DNA of 23,114 nucleotides from a bacterium (lineage in GTDB: Bacteria; JAMOTN01). Each line of letters starts with the position of its first letter. The first letter of the stretch is position 1. The notes under the pieces were generated by a model. That model was not told where the DNA came from. It searched no databases and saw nothing but the letters and a program-made list of their open reading frames with translations. Location of the stretch: contig JAMOTN010000065.1 of NCBI GenBank assembly GCA_027062325.1, positions 1-23,114 on the forward strand, written 5' to 3'. Position numbers and translations under genes: made by a program. Below, in pieces: positions 15,197 to 23,114 of the stretch.

Positions 15197-17698
15197 ATGA
15201 TTTTAAAGCATATTGTGTTGTTTCTAGCTGTTGCCTCTGTGATTATTTTTGTAGGGTGTTCGTTGTTTGGAAGTAAAGAAGAGTATGCCTCTAAGGTTGA
15301 AGTTTGGGCAGTAGATGATGCTTGGAAAGAATGGTATTTACGACTTTACAAGTGGAGCAATGGTTGGAAAAAAGAACGAGAGGTATTTGTAGATAACTAC
15401 TCGTTTCCTTTGAAATTGAATTTAGATGTGCCTGTAATGATTGAAGCGGAACATGCTACTAGACATGTTAAGATGTATGCTACTGTTTTCAGAGAAGATG
15501 TGCCTCCTTCAACGGCTCCTAAGTACAGAAAATTGTGTGTCAGTCCTTTGTCAACCTATATGTCTGTTGCAAGATCTCCTGAGGTAAGTGAAACTTTAAG
15601 GGGTAAGCTTACCACATTTGTTCAAAAAGCTGAATTGATGAAGTTGGATCTGTTTTATGCTACAACACCAGCAGATATTATGGTGAATGAGCCGTCTCAG
15701 GTTTCCTACAATACTTACAAATTTATAGAAAGCGTTTTTGGGAAAAAATTTGCAAGGAAATTATACAGTCGTCCAGATTCTACGGAAAAGGTTGTGTGTT
15801 TGTGCAAAAAGCTTGCCGATGCTGATACTTTAGGTAGAGGTTCATTAAAATCCATAGTAAAATCCTGTGGAATTAACGATGATCCGGATCCAGATGGTAA
15901 AACTTTGATGACTTTGCAGGCAATTTATGTTAGAGAGAGAATGCTTCCCTATATGAAATTTTCTAATATCGTTGGTACTCCAATTCATGTTAGTATGGGG
16001 ACCAACGAAACTGAATATAATACTACAAATTACTACATGTATGCCCATTTTGGGAAAAAAACTTTGAATTATTTGGATTACGTTGGTAGTGATTGGACGG
16101 GAGAGAGATGGGTAGGAGATGAGCCGGTCGGCAATTATTCTGATATAGATGGTAACGGTATTTTTACCGATTTTGATAAAATTTTTCAGTATAAGGATGA
16201 TCATGAAAATCCTTATGCCCTAAAATTCTATTTTCCCATAGCTGATTACGCTTTTGTAAGAACTAAGATGGCTTTTAGGTTTTTATTGGAATCTCAGATT
16301 GCTTTGAATGCTGGGCGTCCTAAGGATTTGGTGTGGAATTCAAAGGATTCTTATTTTGTTGTTGAAAACCTTACAATAACAAACTACGGAGATGCCAGTT
16401 TAGAAGTTGATGCAACAAGTTGTGAGGTTGTAATGCTAGATGAGACAAAAATTTTGGATTTAACGGGAGTTTTTTATTTTACTGTTGTTGATGGTAAAGA
16501 AGTGTTTGTAATTGATTTTGGAAAGTTGGCAACAATTCTCGCAAAAAATTTTAACAATGTAATACTTCCCGATTTTGATGGTGTTAAATGGGGAAATTTT
16601 GATGGAGATATAGGTGATCTAAATGATGCTCCTTCTTATTTGAATACGGACTGGGTGTTTTACCGTGTTAGAATGGCTATACATTCAGCTTATGATTTGC
16701 TTATAGAGAAGGAAATGATGGTTTACGCTGATTACGGTTCTGTAAGGGTTGATGTTAAGGATACCTCAAGTTGGCCCATAGTTGTAGAAGTTGCTTTCAA
16801 GGATTTTGATAATACATATTCACCAGAGCTTGCTTTTGAAGGAGATGTTTATTCCCCTGAGCCCAATGATGAGATAATAGCGGTGGTTAAATCAGAGTAC
16901 TTTAAGAGTGATGTGCATTGGGATACTTTGAGTGCTGATGGAAATAAATTAGTTTATAAAAAGACTCTTAACACTCATGATAATATTAATTTCTTGGAGA
17001 AAGTAAACCCCTACGCTTTTAAAATGTATATCCCTCTCACTTCTACAAATTACAACGTAGCAGGGCCTCCTTATCAAGGAAAAGTAAAATTTGATTTGGA
17101 TTTGGCTATGTGGGGAACTGCGGAAACGCAAGATATATACACTACATTTGAGTGGCATTTAAAGTTAACTGACATAATTTTGACTATGGACAATGATACG
17201 GTTGAGTTGAGTTACTTAGGAGGAGTCGAATTGGAGGTGGGTGGTAGAACCTATCATCCTACTTTTGCTTTGTCTAGTGATGGAGTTGTTATAACGGTTG
17301 GAGATTATTCGGGCACGATATTTTTTGGATTTTACGACTGGGATTTCAAAAATGAAGATCCCCAGGACAAAGAGACTTATTGCATAGGTATAGATATGAA
17401 ACAACTTGCAAACTTGATGCAATGTACTGGTATATATGGAAAAACATTTCCTTCTTTTGTGACTTTAGGAAAATGGAGAAATACGTACGGTTGGGTTGAG
17501 TTTGGAGATCCAGGGCCTAATACTGGAGAAGAAGGAACAGATGATCACTTGATATATCACATGACGGTTAAGTTTGAAAATCCAGAGAGTTATGATACGC
17601 GTGAGAAGCTTGAAATGTGGGGAGTAGTTGGGGGGAAAAAATACAATATGGAGGATGGTATAGAGGTTACTATTGAGTTATTTGATGATGATTACTAA
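15197..17698 (+). CDS. Large acidic lipoprotein with internal duplication
   Basis: I do not recognise the family. The 833-residue product has a signal peptide with a lipobox-like Phe-Val-Gly-Cys (Cys21) and a long, acidic, aromatic-rich exported part with no further membrane segments. A calcium-loop-like sequence (DIDGNGIFTDFD, residues 316-327) matches EF-hand spacing. Two regions look duplicated: NPYALKFYFPIADYAFV and NPYAFKMYIPLTSTNYNV each open a module. Later in each comes a beta-rich stretch ending in an Ile-Asp-(Phe/Met)-(Gly/Lys)-(Lys/Gln)-Leu-Ala segment and a Lys-Trp motif. GGAGG lies 7 bases before the ATG at 15197, so the upstream TTG at 15158 is rejected. It follows gpmI by 43 bases. 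A surface-exposed or periplasmic binding role is possible but unproven. Confidence 0.75.
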   Translation: MILKHIVLFLAVASVIIFVGCSLFGSKEEYASKVEVWAVDDAWKEWYLRLYKWSNGWKKEREVFVDNYSFPLKLNLDVPVMIEAEHATRHVKMYATVFREDVPPSTAPKYRKLCVSPLSTYMSVARSPEVSETLRGKLTTFVQKAELMKLDLFYATTPADIMVNEPSQVSYNTYKFIESVFGKKFARKLYSRPDSTEKVVCLCKKLADADTLGRGSLKSIVKSCGINDDPDPDGKTLMTLQAIYVRERMLPYMKFSNIVGTPIHVSMGTNETEYNTTNYYMYAHFGKKTLNYLDYVGSDWTGERWVGDEPVGNYSDIDGNGIFTDFDKIFQYKDDHENPYALKFYFPIADYAFVRTKMAFRFLLESQIALNAGRPKDLVWNSKDSYFVVENLTITNYGDASLEVDATSCEVVMLDETKILDLTGVFYFTVVDGKEVFVIDFGKLATILAKNFNNVILPDFDGVKWGNFDGDIGDLNDAPSYLNTDWVFYRVRMAIHSAYDLLIEKEMMVYADYGSVRVDVKDTSSWPIVVEVAFKDFDNTYSPELAFEGDVYSPEPNDEIIAVVKSEYFKSDVHWDTLSADGNKLVYKKTLNTHDNINFLEKVNPYAFKMYIPLTSTNYNVAGPPYQGKVKFDLDLAMWGTAETQDIYTTFEWHLKLTDIILTMDNDTVELSYLGGVELEVGGRTYHPTFALSSDGVVITVGDYSGTIFFGFYDWDFKNEDPQDKETYCIGIDMKQLANLMQCTGIYGKTFPSFVTLGKWRNTYGWVEFGDPGPNTGEEGTDDHLIYHMTVKFENPESYDTREKLEMWGVVGGKKYNMEDGIEVTIELFDDDY

Positions 17699-17784
17699 GC
17701 TAGATTTGATGTTAAAAATTGTTATTGCGGTGGTAGGTGGGTAGTAGATATTTATAGAGGGAGTATTTAAAAGGAGTGAATGTC

Positions 17785-18186
17785 ATGTTTAAGATAATTA
17801 ATGTTGCACTTATCTACATAGTTATTGGAATACTGTTTGTTGTAATAAGCGGTTTTGCTGTGTATGGGGGTTACAAGTCAAAAATACCGCCTCAAGAAAA
17901 AAGGGTTACCTATGTAATGGGAGCGATAGGAATGGTTCTAGGGTTTTTAGCCATATTTTCATATTTGCCAGCGTATGTAAAGTATAGAAATGGACAATAT
18001 GAAACTTTTGAAGGAAAGGTGGAGGATGTGATTTATAGAGCAGGGTATTTAAGAGGATCGTTTACTTTTGTAAAGTGTGATGGTCATGAATTTAAATTAC
18101 CATTTTTTGTAAGGATTTTTAAAGGACAAAAGGTTAGGTTTTTCTTGGTAGAAGATAAAGTTGTGGCTTACTCTGTGTTGGATTGA
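17785..18186 (+). CDS. Two-TM protein with small C-terminal beta domain
   Basis: Family not recognised. The 133-residue protein has two membrane segments (about residues 4-27 and 40-61) joined by a short Pro/Lys loop. A soluble C-terminal domain of about 65 residues follows, built of alternating strands (TFEGKVEDVIYRAG ... KVRFFLVEDKVVAYSV) that recalls a small OB- or SH3-like barrel. AAAGGAG lies 8 bases before the ATG at 17785. It is separated from the upstream lipoprotein by 86 bases in which I see no convincing promoter or terminator, and it faces the minus-strand rsmB-like gene 18 bases away. Confidence 0.7.
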   Translation: MFKIINVALIYIVIGILFVVISGFAVYGGYKSKIPPQEKRVTYVMGAIGMVLGFLAIFSYLPAYVKYRNGQYETFEGKVEDVIYRAGYLRGSFTFVKCDGHEFKLPFFVRIFKGQKVRFFLVEDKVVAYSVLD

Positions 18187-18204
18187 GGGGAGTTTATTTA
18201 CTAT

Positions 18205-19812
18205 TTAGTTGGCGTGGTTAACGCTTAGCACAGTGCAGTAGCCTCCTGTTGAATTTTCAATGTGGGGTAAGAAAACTTTTTCAAATTTCAATTGAATGAG
18301 CGGAATGCCTGCTTGAAAAATTTCTGGTTGGCTTTTTGTTTTTGGTGAGGTTTGGAGAGTGTGTGATTTAAGAATGGTTTTTATGACCATCTGATTTTCT
18401 TCTTTAAAAATAGAGCATGTTGCATAGATTATATATGAAGTGGTTAGCTTAACAAATTTTTTAATAAATTCTACTTGTTTATAGGAGAACTCAATAGGAT
18501 CTTGTGGATTAATAAACCAGCGCCTTTCAGGATGTTTTTGCACAGTTCCGGATCCGGTGCAAGGAACATCTAGAATGGATATATCAAATGGGATTGTAAT
18601 TGAAAGATTTGTAGGTTTTATTGGTAGTTTTAGTGCGTCAGAGCATAAGAAGGCTATCTTTAGTTTTAAAATGTTGGAGATCTCTATCTTTATAAAACCA
18701 GCTTCTATCTGGACTAGACTAGTATGTTTGGGATTTAGTGGCTGTAAAATGCGCTTTATTTCCTCAATAGTTTGTTTTATGCGAGGAAACTGTATATCAT
18801 TTGAAATCACGATTACCTCTTTTGTGGTACTGGAGGTGTTGAAAATATTGTTAGCCGATTCTTTTTTATTATTGAGTAGAGCTTGGCCTACTAAGTATTC
18901 AATGATAGCTCCAAGTTTTTTGCCCGGAGCAGAGCATGCATCGAATACAACTACTTTGTCTTTTTGGTTTAAAAGTTCGATTATTAACTCGGCACTTTTA
19001 GCAGCTATTGAAAGAGCCATTTTGGACTGAACAGTTATCAAACCTTTTTTAAAAGCTTGGCTTTTTGATATCTCATAGGATTTTTCCTCTTTGAAATTTG
19101 ATAATATAGCAGTATTTGATTCAAGAGCTAATGATATGGCATTTATTCTCACAGGGGATATACCTTTGTTGTTGAAAAAATCTACAATTTTAAGAGCTGT
19201 GTTTCTCCCGTATTGCTTTTTTAATTTCTTGAAAAACCAAGCTGGAAAAGAATAATTTAATAATAGCTTGAAGTCTTCTTCTGATGCGGCAAGCGCTGGA
19301 GTGGAAAAATATTTGACGATTTTCCAGAGACTTGTGATTTTATTTTTTAAAATTTTTGCTTGAGTGGAACGTAGTTTTTTCAATACCCACTCTAAGCGTT
19401 TTGAAAAACCGGCATGGACTTTAAGGCGAGGATAGACTTTTATCAGCTTTTCTAAAATAGTGTTTACATTCACAGCGTTTGTAAGGATTTCTGTTCCTGT
19501 TACAAGAAGAGTAGCTCTAAGAAGAGATGACGACTCTTCAAATTTTTCTCTCTGAGAAGCCTCTATGAGAAGTTTAGTAAGTCCTAATTTTTTGGAAAGT
19601 GTGTATGTAAGAGCGGTTACTTCTCTTTTAACTTCAGGTTTTATTTGCCACTTTGAAAAAACTTGGTCTCTAGCTTTATTGAAGTTTTTACTTTTTAAGG
19701 CAATTTCTGTAATTTTTATGCTCCAGAAGAGAACGTCTGAGTAACGTTTAATACCTTTCCAATATTTTTTGGTTTTTATATTTTTTGTAACGGTATTTTT
19801 TTTTGTTGACAC
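18205..19812 (-). CDS. rsmB: RsmB-like 16S rRNA m5C methyltransferase
   Basis: The 535-residue protein combines an N-terminal NusB-like helical region with a C-terminal NOL1/NOP2/Sun SAM-dependent m5C methyltransferase domain. RsmB methylates C967 of 16S rRNA in E. coli. Motifs are the SAM loop DACSAPGKK (about residue 290), motif IV DVPCTGSG followed by HPERRW (Cys about 417) and motif VI YATCS (Cys about 463, the catalytic nucleophile). An insert rich in Asn/Ser/Lys lies between the SAM loop and the next strand. The frame stays open to a GTG at 19896, but GAGAGG lies 8 bases before the GTG at 19812, and the conserved part starts later. The composition (Lys, Ile, Asn, Thr; little Val or Gly) reflects being on the lagging strand. 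It is divergent from dnaK. Confidence 0.85.
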   Translation of the reverse strand: MSTKKNTVTKNIKTKKYWKGIKRYSDVLFWSIKITEIALKSKNFNKARDQVFSKWQIKPEVKREVTALTYTLSKKLGLTKLLIEASQREKFEESSSLLRATLLVTGTEILTNAVNVNTILEKLIKVYPRLKVHAGFSKRLEWVLKKLRSTQAKILKNKITSLWKIVKYFSTPALAASEEDFKLLLNYSFPAWFFKKLKKQYGRNTALKIVDFFNNKGISPVRINAISLALESNTAILSNFKEEKSYEISKSQAFKKGLITVQSKMALSIAAKSAELIIELLNQKDKVVVFDACSAPGKKLGAIIEYLVGQALLNNKKESANNIFNTSSTTKEVIVISNDIQFPRIKQTIEEIKRILQPLNPKHTSLVQIEAGFIKIEISNILKLKIAFLCSDALKLPIKPTNLSITIPFDISILDVPCTGSGTVQKHPERRWFINPQDPIEFSYKQVEFIKKFVKLTTSYIIYATCSIFKEENQMVIKTILKSHTLQTSPKTKSQPEIFQAGIPLIQLKFEKVFLPHIENSTGGYCTVLSVNHAN

Positions 19813-19858
19813 TTTGATCGCCTCTCTTTTGGTATGTGTAAGAATTGATATTTTTGGT

Positions 19859-19876
19859 TTGTAATATGGAATACAA
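19859..19876. promoter_or_regulatory. Inverted repeat upstream of the dnaK sigma-54 promoter
   Basis: TTGTA and TACAA flank 8 bases. It ends 37 bases before the -24 element. Enhancer-binding protein sites are usually dyads, often 80-200 bases upstream, so this one is close and only a weak candidate. Confidence 0.25.
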
Positions 19877-19913
19877 GCTATGTTGAATTTTACCACAATT
19901 TTGAATGAATTAC

Positions 19914-19928
19914 TGGCACGTATTTTGC
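19914..19928 (+). promoter_or_regulatory. Sigma-54 (-24/-12) promoter of dnaK
   Basis: TGGCACG (19914-19920), four bases, then TTGC (19925-19928) gives all 11 core positions of the sigma-54 consensus TGGCACG-N4-TTGC, with the required GG-N10-GC spacing. It lies in the rsmB-dnaK intergenic region. The predicted start is near 19940, leaving a 40-base leader before the dnaK ATG. The rpoN gene is in the same window. Confidence 0.8.
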
Positions 19929-19979
19929 GAAATAATAAATGCGGCAGAATGAGTTTGAGAAAAACAGGAGGTGTGTAAT

Positions 19980-21860
19980 ATGGCGAAAGTTATCGGTATT
20001 GATCTTGGAACAACAAACTCTTGCATGGCGGTAATTGAAGGAGGAGAACCCGTAGTTATTCCAAATGCAGAGGGAGAAAGAGTAACTCCTTCGGTTGTAG
20101 CTTTCAAAAAAAATGGAGAGATAATTGTTGGAACTCCGGCTAAGCGTCAGGCTTTGATAAATCCAGATAGAACTATTCGCAGCATAAAGAGGAAGATGGG
20201 AACTAACTACAAGGTAAGTATTGATGGTAAAGAATATACGCCAGAGCAGATCTCAGCTTTCATTTTACAGAAGTTGAAGAGAGATGCCGAAAGCTACCTT
20301 GGAGAGAAGGTTGAAAAGGCAGTTATAACAGTACCTGCTTACTTCCACGATTCGCAGCGTCAGGCAACCAAGAATGCTGGAAAAATTGCAGGACTTGAAG
20401 TTTTGAGGATTATAAATGAGCCAACTGCTGCAGCTCTTGCTTATGGATTCAACAATGAGAAGGAGATGACAATAGTAGTTGTTGATTTGGGTGGTGGAAC
20501 GTTTGATGTCTCAATCCTTGAGATTTCAGAAGGTGTCATTGAAGTTAAGGCGACGAGTGGAGATAACCACCTGGGTGGAGACGACTGGGATAAGAAGATA
20601 ATTGATTGGTTGGTGGAGGAGTTTAAGAAGCAGACAGGAATTGATGTTTCAAATGATCCACATGCTATGCAGCGCTTGTGGGATGAAGCGGAAAAAGCTA
20701 AGAAAGAGCTGTCTCAACAGCTTGAGGTTGAAATAAACATACCGTATTTGACAGCAGATGCAAGCGGACCTAAGCACTTGCAAACTAAGCTCACACGTGC
20801 CCAGTTTGAGGGTATGTGCCAGGATCTTTTAGAGAGACTAGAGAAGCCAATTTGGCAGGCATTAAAGGATGCAAAGCTTGAGCCAGAAAAGGTGGATAAG
20901 GTTCTGCTAGTTGGTGGATCGACCCGTATGCCAATGGTTCAGGAAAAAGTGCGCCAGATATTCAAGAAAGAGCCGGAAAAAAGAATAAATCCTGATGAGG
21001 CGGTTGCAATAGGGGCAGCAATTCAAGCAGGAATTTTGACAAAAGAGGTAAAAGATGTGCTGTTGCTTGACGTTACACCGTTGTCACTCGGTATAGAAAC
21101 ACTTGGTGGAGCGTTTACTGTGCTCATTCCAAGAAACACACCAATACCAACTAAGAAAAGTGAAATATTTACAACAGCAGAAGACAATCAGACAGCAGTT
21201 ACCATCCACGTACTTCAAGGAGAGCGCCCAATGGCTAAGGATAACATAAGTCTTGGATACTTCCACTTGATTGGAATTCCTCCGGCTCCAAGAGGGGTAC
21301 CCAAAATTGAAGTTACTTTCGATATAGATGCGAATGGAATACTTACGGTTACGGCAAAAGATCTTGGAACTGGAAAAGAACAACAGATGAGGATAGAGGC
21401 ACCGACTTACTTGAAGGAAGAAGATATAAAGAGAATGAGAGAAGAGGCAGAAAAGCATGCAGAAGAAGATAAAAAGAAGAGAGAATGGCTTGAGTTAAAG
21501 AATAAGACTGATCAGTTGATATACAGTATCGAAAAGATGTTTGAAAATTCAGAACTTGCCTCGAAGGTAGATAGCAATTTGAAGTCTCAAATTGATGAGA
21601 CCATCAAGAAGATAAAAGAGGTAATGGATGATTACGAGAAGAAAGATGATCTTGAGAGATTGTTCAATGAGTTGACACGCTTGACTCATGAAATTAGCAA
21701 GCAAGTTTATGGTGATGCAGCTGGTGGTGCTCAAGGTGGTTTTGCAGGTGGAGCCAACTTTACGGATAATGCAGGTCAAGCGACTGCTGGAACTAGTGGT
21801 GTTCAGGGATCTCAAAGTCAGGGATCGGATGATGAAGTTATAGATGCGCAATTTGAGTAG
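19980..21860 (+). CDS. dnaK: Chaperone protein DnaK (Hsp70)
   Basis: DnaK is the ATP-dependent Hsp70 chaperone that works with DnaJ and GrpE on unfolded proteins. The 626-residue product has the full architecture: the ATPase domain opens with [12 protein letters not shown], has [22 protein letters not shown] and the linker [13 protein letters not shown]; the substrate domain follows, then a helical lid. A Gly/Gln/Ser-rich tail ends in [18 protein letters not shown] is 6 bases before the ATG at 19980. The roughly 25-residue insert that proteobacterial DnaK carries between the IKR(K/H/L)MG segment and the following PxQIS motif is absent; the region resembles the Bacillus form. grpE and dnaJ are not adjacent and no CIRCE element was found; a sigma-54 promoter lies upstream and a strong terminator follows. 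Confidence 0.99.
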   Translation: MAKVIGIDLGTTNSCMAVIEGGEPVVIPNAEGERVTPSVVAFKKNGEIIVGTPAKRQALINPDRTIRSIKRKMGTNYKVSIDGKEYTPEQISAFILQKLKRDAESYLGEKVEKAVITVPAYFHDSQRQATKNAGKIAGLEVLRIINEPTAAALAYGFNNEKEMTIVVVDLGGGTFDVSILEISEGVIEVKATSGDNHLGGDDWDKKIIDWLVEEFKKQTGIDVSNDPHAMQRLWDEAEKAKKELSQQLEVEINIPYLTADASGPKHLQTKLTRAQFEGMCQDLLERLEKPIWQALKDAKLEPEKVDKVLLVGGSTRMPMVQEKVRQIFKKEPEKRINPDEAVAIGAAIQAGILTKEVKDVLLLDVTPLSLGIETLGGAFTVLIPRNTPIPTKKSEIFTTAEDNQTAVTIHVLQGERPMAKDNISLGYFHLIGIPPAPRGVPKIEVTFDIDANGILTVTAKDLGTGKEQQMRIEAPTYLKEEDIKRMREEAEKHAEEDKKKREWLELKNKTDQLIYSIEKMFENSELASKVDSNLKSQIDETIKKIKEVMDDYEKKDDLERLFNELTRLTHEISKQVYGDAAGGAQGGFAGGANFTDNAGQATAGTSGVQGSQSQGSDDEVIDAQFE

Positions 21861-21932
21861 AAGGGAAGGAATAGAGAAAAGAGTGTGGGAGATGAGAAGT
21901 TTCATAAAGTACGAAAATAGGCGAAAATTATT

Positions 21933-21966
21933 AGGGGGGTGATAAGCCCCCCTTTTTGTTTTTTGT
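21933..21966 (+). terminator. Rho-independent terminator of dnaK
   Basis: AGGGGGG (21933-21939) pairs perfectly with CCCCCCT (21947-21953) across a 7-base loop and is followed by TTTTTGTTTTTTG. It starts 72 bases after the dnaK stop and isolates dnaK as a single-gene transcript. Confidence 0.92.
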
Positions 21967-22034
21967 ATGATTCGAAGTTTTAAAGAATGTTAAGAGAATG
22001 TTCTGAAAAATTTGCAAAATCAGGAGTGATTGAT

Positions 22035-22883
22035 ATGTTTGACTTTTTAATAGTGTTACAAGCACGAAGTGGTTCTACGCGTCTTCCAAGAAAGGCTTTT
22101 TACAGGTTGTCTACAAATGGTGAATGGCTAGTTAAGCGTTGTTTGATACGGCTTAGCAGATTGCGTGAAGAACTTGAAAAATTAAAAAAAAGAGCCAAAC
22201 TTGTTTTAGCAGTTCCTGAAAATGATGAATTTTTGGATAAGTTCAAAAGAGCTGCTTATGAACTAGGTGTTGAACTCTTAATGGGAAGTGAAGAGCATGT
22301 TTTAAGTAGATTTTGGAAGGCTTTGGAGAATTGGTCAAGTTGCTATGTAGTAAGAGCTACTGCTGATAATGCGTTTGTAGATGTTAAAGCAGCTATTGAG
22401 TTGTGTGAGGAGATAGAAAAACGGGAGGTTGATTATTGTGCTTTAAAGAATGAGCCGTTGGGAGTAGGTGTTGAAGTAGTAAAAGCTGATGCTCTTTTGA
22501 GTTTAAAAAATGAGAAATTGAATGAAAAGGAAATTGAGCATGTTACTTATGCAATTCACAATACTAGAAAAAAAAGATTTAAAATAGAAAAAATGGATTT
22601 TTCGAAAGTTTATCCAGCCCTTAAAATTCAAAATGTACGTTTAACACTTGATACTCTGTTTGATTGGATTTTTCAGAATTTTTTAGCAAAGGAGATCGAG
22701 GTTAAATTCAGAAATTGGAAGATGTTTGATTTTGATCATTTAGATGAGATATTAGAAAGTAAAAGAGAACTTTTAGTTTTGGAGAAGGTGGCTTCTTTGT
22801 ATGCAGCAGGAAAAGTTGCGATTGAAATTGGTAGTAGTATTGACTTGATAAAGTTTCTTGACATAGAAAAATTCAGTGGGTAA
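22035..22883 (+). CDS. SpsF/NeuA-like cytidylyltransferase-family protein
   Basis: The 282-residue protein opens with a nucleotidyltransferase signature, IVLQARSGSTRLPRK (residues 6-20). LVLAVPENDEFLDKF, MGSEEHVLSRFWKAL and a VRATADNAFVD metal/sugar-binding segment follow. This order matches the CMP-sugar/SpsF cytidylyltransferase family (GT-A-like fold), whose members activate sugars for spore coat, flagellin or surface polysaccharide. The C-terminal third is family-like but not diagnostic of a substrate. AGGAG lies 8 bases before the ATG at 22035, so the ATG at 21987 is rejected. It stands alone between the dnaK terminator and a tRNA gene, with no glycosyltransferases nearby to indicate its pathway. 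Confidence 0.8.
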   Translation: MFDFLIVLQARSGSTRLPRKAFYRLSTNGEWLVKRCLIRLSRLREELEKLKKRAKLVLAVPENDEFLDKFKRAAYELGVELLMGSEEHVLSRFWKALENWSSCYVVRATADNAFVDVKAAIELCEEIEKREVDYCALKNEPLGVGVEVVKADALLSLKNEKLNEKEIEHVTYAIHNTRKKRFKIEKMDFSKVYPALKIQNVRLTLDTLFDWIFQNFLAKEIEVKFRNWKMFDFDHLDEILESKRELLVLEKVASLYAAGKVAIEIGSSIDLIKFLDIEKFSG

Positions 22884-22912
22884 AATTTAATTGCTTAGGT
22901 GGAGTAAAGAGT

Positions 22913-22987
22913 CGGGGCGTAGCTCAGTCTGGCTAGAGCACTGGCCTTGGGAGCCAGGGGTCGCAGGTTCAAGTCCTGCCGCCCCGA
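22913..22987 (+). tRNA. tRNA-Pro (UGG anticodon)
   Basis: A complete cloverleaf is visible: acceptor CGGGGCG/CGCCCCG, D stem GCTC/GAGC, anticodon stem CTGGC/GCCAG with loop CTTGGGA (anticodon TGG at 22948-22950), and T stem GCAGG/CCTGC with loop TTCAAGT. The discriminator is A. CCA is not encoded, so the tRNA needs a CCA-adding enzyme. A seven-T run follows the acceptor stem directly and may act in termination. Confidence 0.97.
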
Positions 22988-23002
22988 TTTTTTTATTTGT
23001 AC

Positions 23003-23114
23003 TTATTTTTTGCTCAGTGTAAAGGCTTTGATGCCTATTCCGGTTGTAACTGCTTTGAGTATATCGTTTAAGATAAATGGCCAGAGACCGAGTTCAAGAA
23101 CATGTTTCCATGAG
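23003..23114 (-). CDS. ECF transporter substrate component, BioY-like (C-terminal part)
   Basis: On the minus strand the last 37 codons of a gene run from the window edge to a TAA at 23005-23003. The encoded end contains LELGLWPFILNDILKAVTTG, resembling the C-terminal region of BioY-type biotin S components (Gly-x-x-Pro-Phe-Ile-x-x-Asp-x-x-Lys). If so, it binds vitamin substrate in the membrane and pairs with an energy-coupling module. Only the end is visible, so the identity is tentative; another S component (for example ThiT- or HmpT-like) is possible. It converges on the tRNA-Pro gene. Confidence 0.55.
   Translation of the reverse strand, partial: SWKHVLELGLWPFILNDILKAVTTGIGIKAFTLSKK

Noticed and set aside
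21894-21944. Short ORF between the dnaK stop and its terminator
   Set aside because: Only 16 codons, no clear ribosome-binding site spacing, and it runs into the terminator stem; probably chance.

Overview
The window reads as a chromosomal segment of a low-GC, diderm bacterium. Lipoprotein signal sequences, a large TamB/AsmA-type envelope protein, type IV-pilin-like proteins and a sigma-54 factor argue for an outer membrane. DnaK lacks the roughly 25-residue N-terminal insert typical of proteobacterial-type DnaK, which points towards a diderm lineage near Firmicutes, Synergistota, Thermotogota or similar. I cannot name the phylum. The + strand is strongly G+T rich even where the gene lies on the minus strand, so + is probably the leading replication strand. 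No gap between genes exceeds about 175 bases, and no insertion sequence, prophage, CRISPR array or rRNA was seen.

Layout: (1) 1-1217: a small membrane protein, possibly cut by the window edge, faces a minus-strand pair (TPR-like lipoprotein, then a hydrophobic membrane protein). (2) 1295-9613: ten co-directional, tightly packed genes: feoA, a degenerate RecR-like protein, a STAS-domain protein, a membrane-anchored beta-rich protein, pdxJ, glmS, rpoN (sigma-54), tsaE, tsaB and a divergent ATP-type PEP carboxykinase. Many junctions overlap (TTGA, GTGA, 11 bases, and an unusual 119 bases between pdxJ and glmS). (3) 9614-10800: a promoter, two paralogous Cys-rich pilins and a strong terminator between them. 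(4) 10854-15153: a TamB-like gene with an extended -10 directly at its start codon (probably leaderless), then gpmI. (5) 15197-18186: a large lipoprotein with an apparent internal duplication, then a small two-TM protein. (6) 18205-21966: rsmB-like rRNA methyltransferase (minus) divergent from dnaK. dnaK has a near-consensus sigma-54 promoter and ends in a strong terminator. (7) 22035-23114: an SpsF-like nucleotidyltransferase, tRNA-Pro(UGG) without encoded CCA, and the 3' end of a BioY-like ECF substrate component on the minus strand.

How they fit together: most genes are housekeeping (PLP, amino sugar, t6A, glycolysis/gluconeogenesis, rRNA modification). The most distinctive signal is the near-perfect -24/-12 element 40 bases upstream of the dnaK start, in the same window as the sigma-54 gene. 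It suggests a chaperone controlled by an enhancer-binding protein rather than by sigma-32 or HrcA/CIRCE. Other points for a second look are the RecR-like protein that kept its zinc finger but lost Toprim signatures, the two pilins with Ala at the cleavage site, and the pdxJ-glmS overlap.
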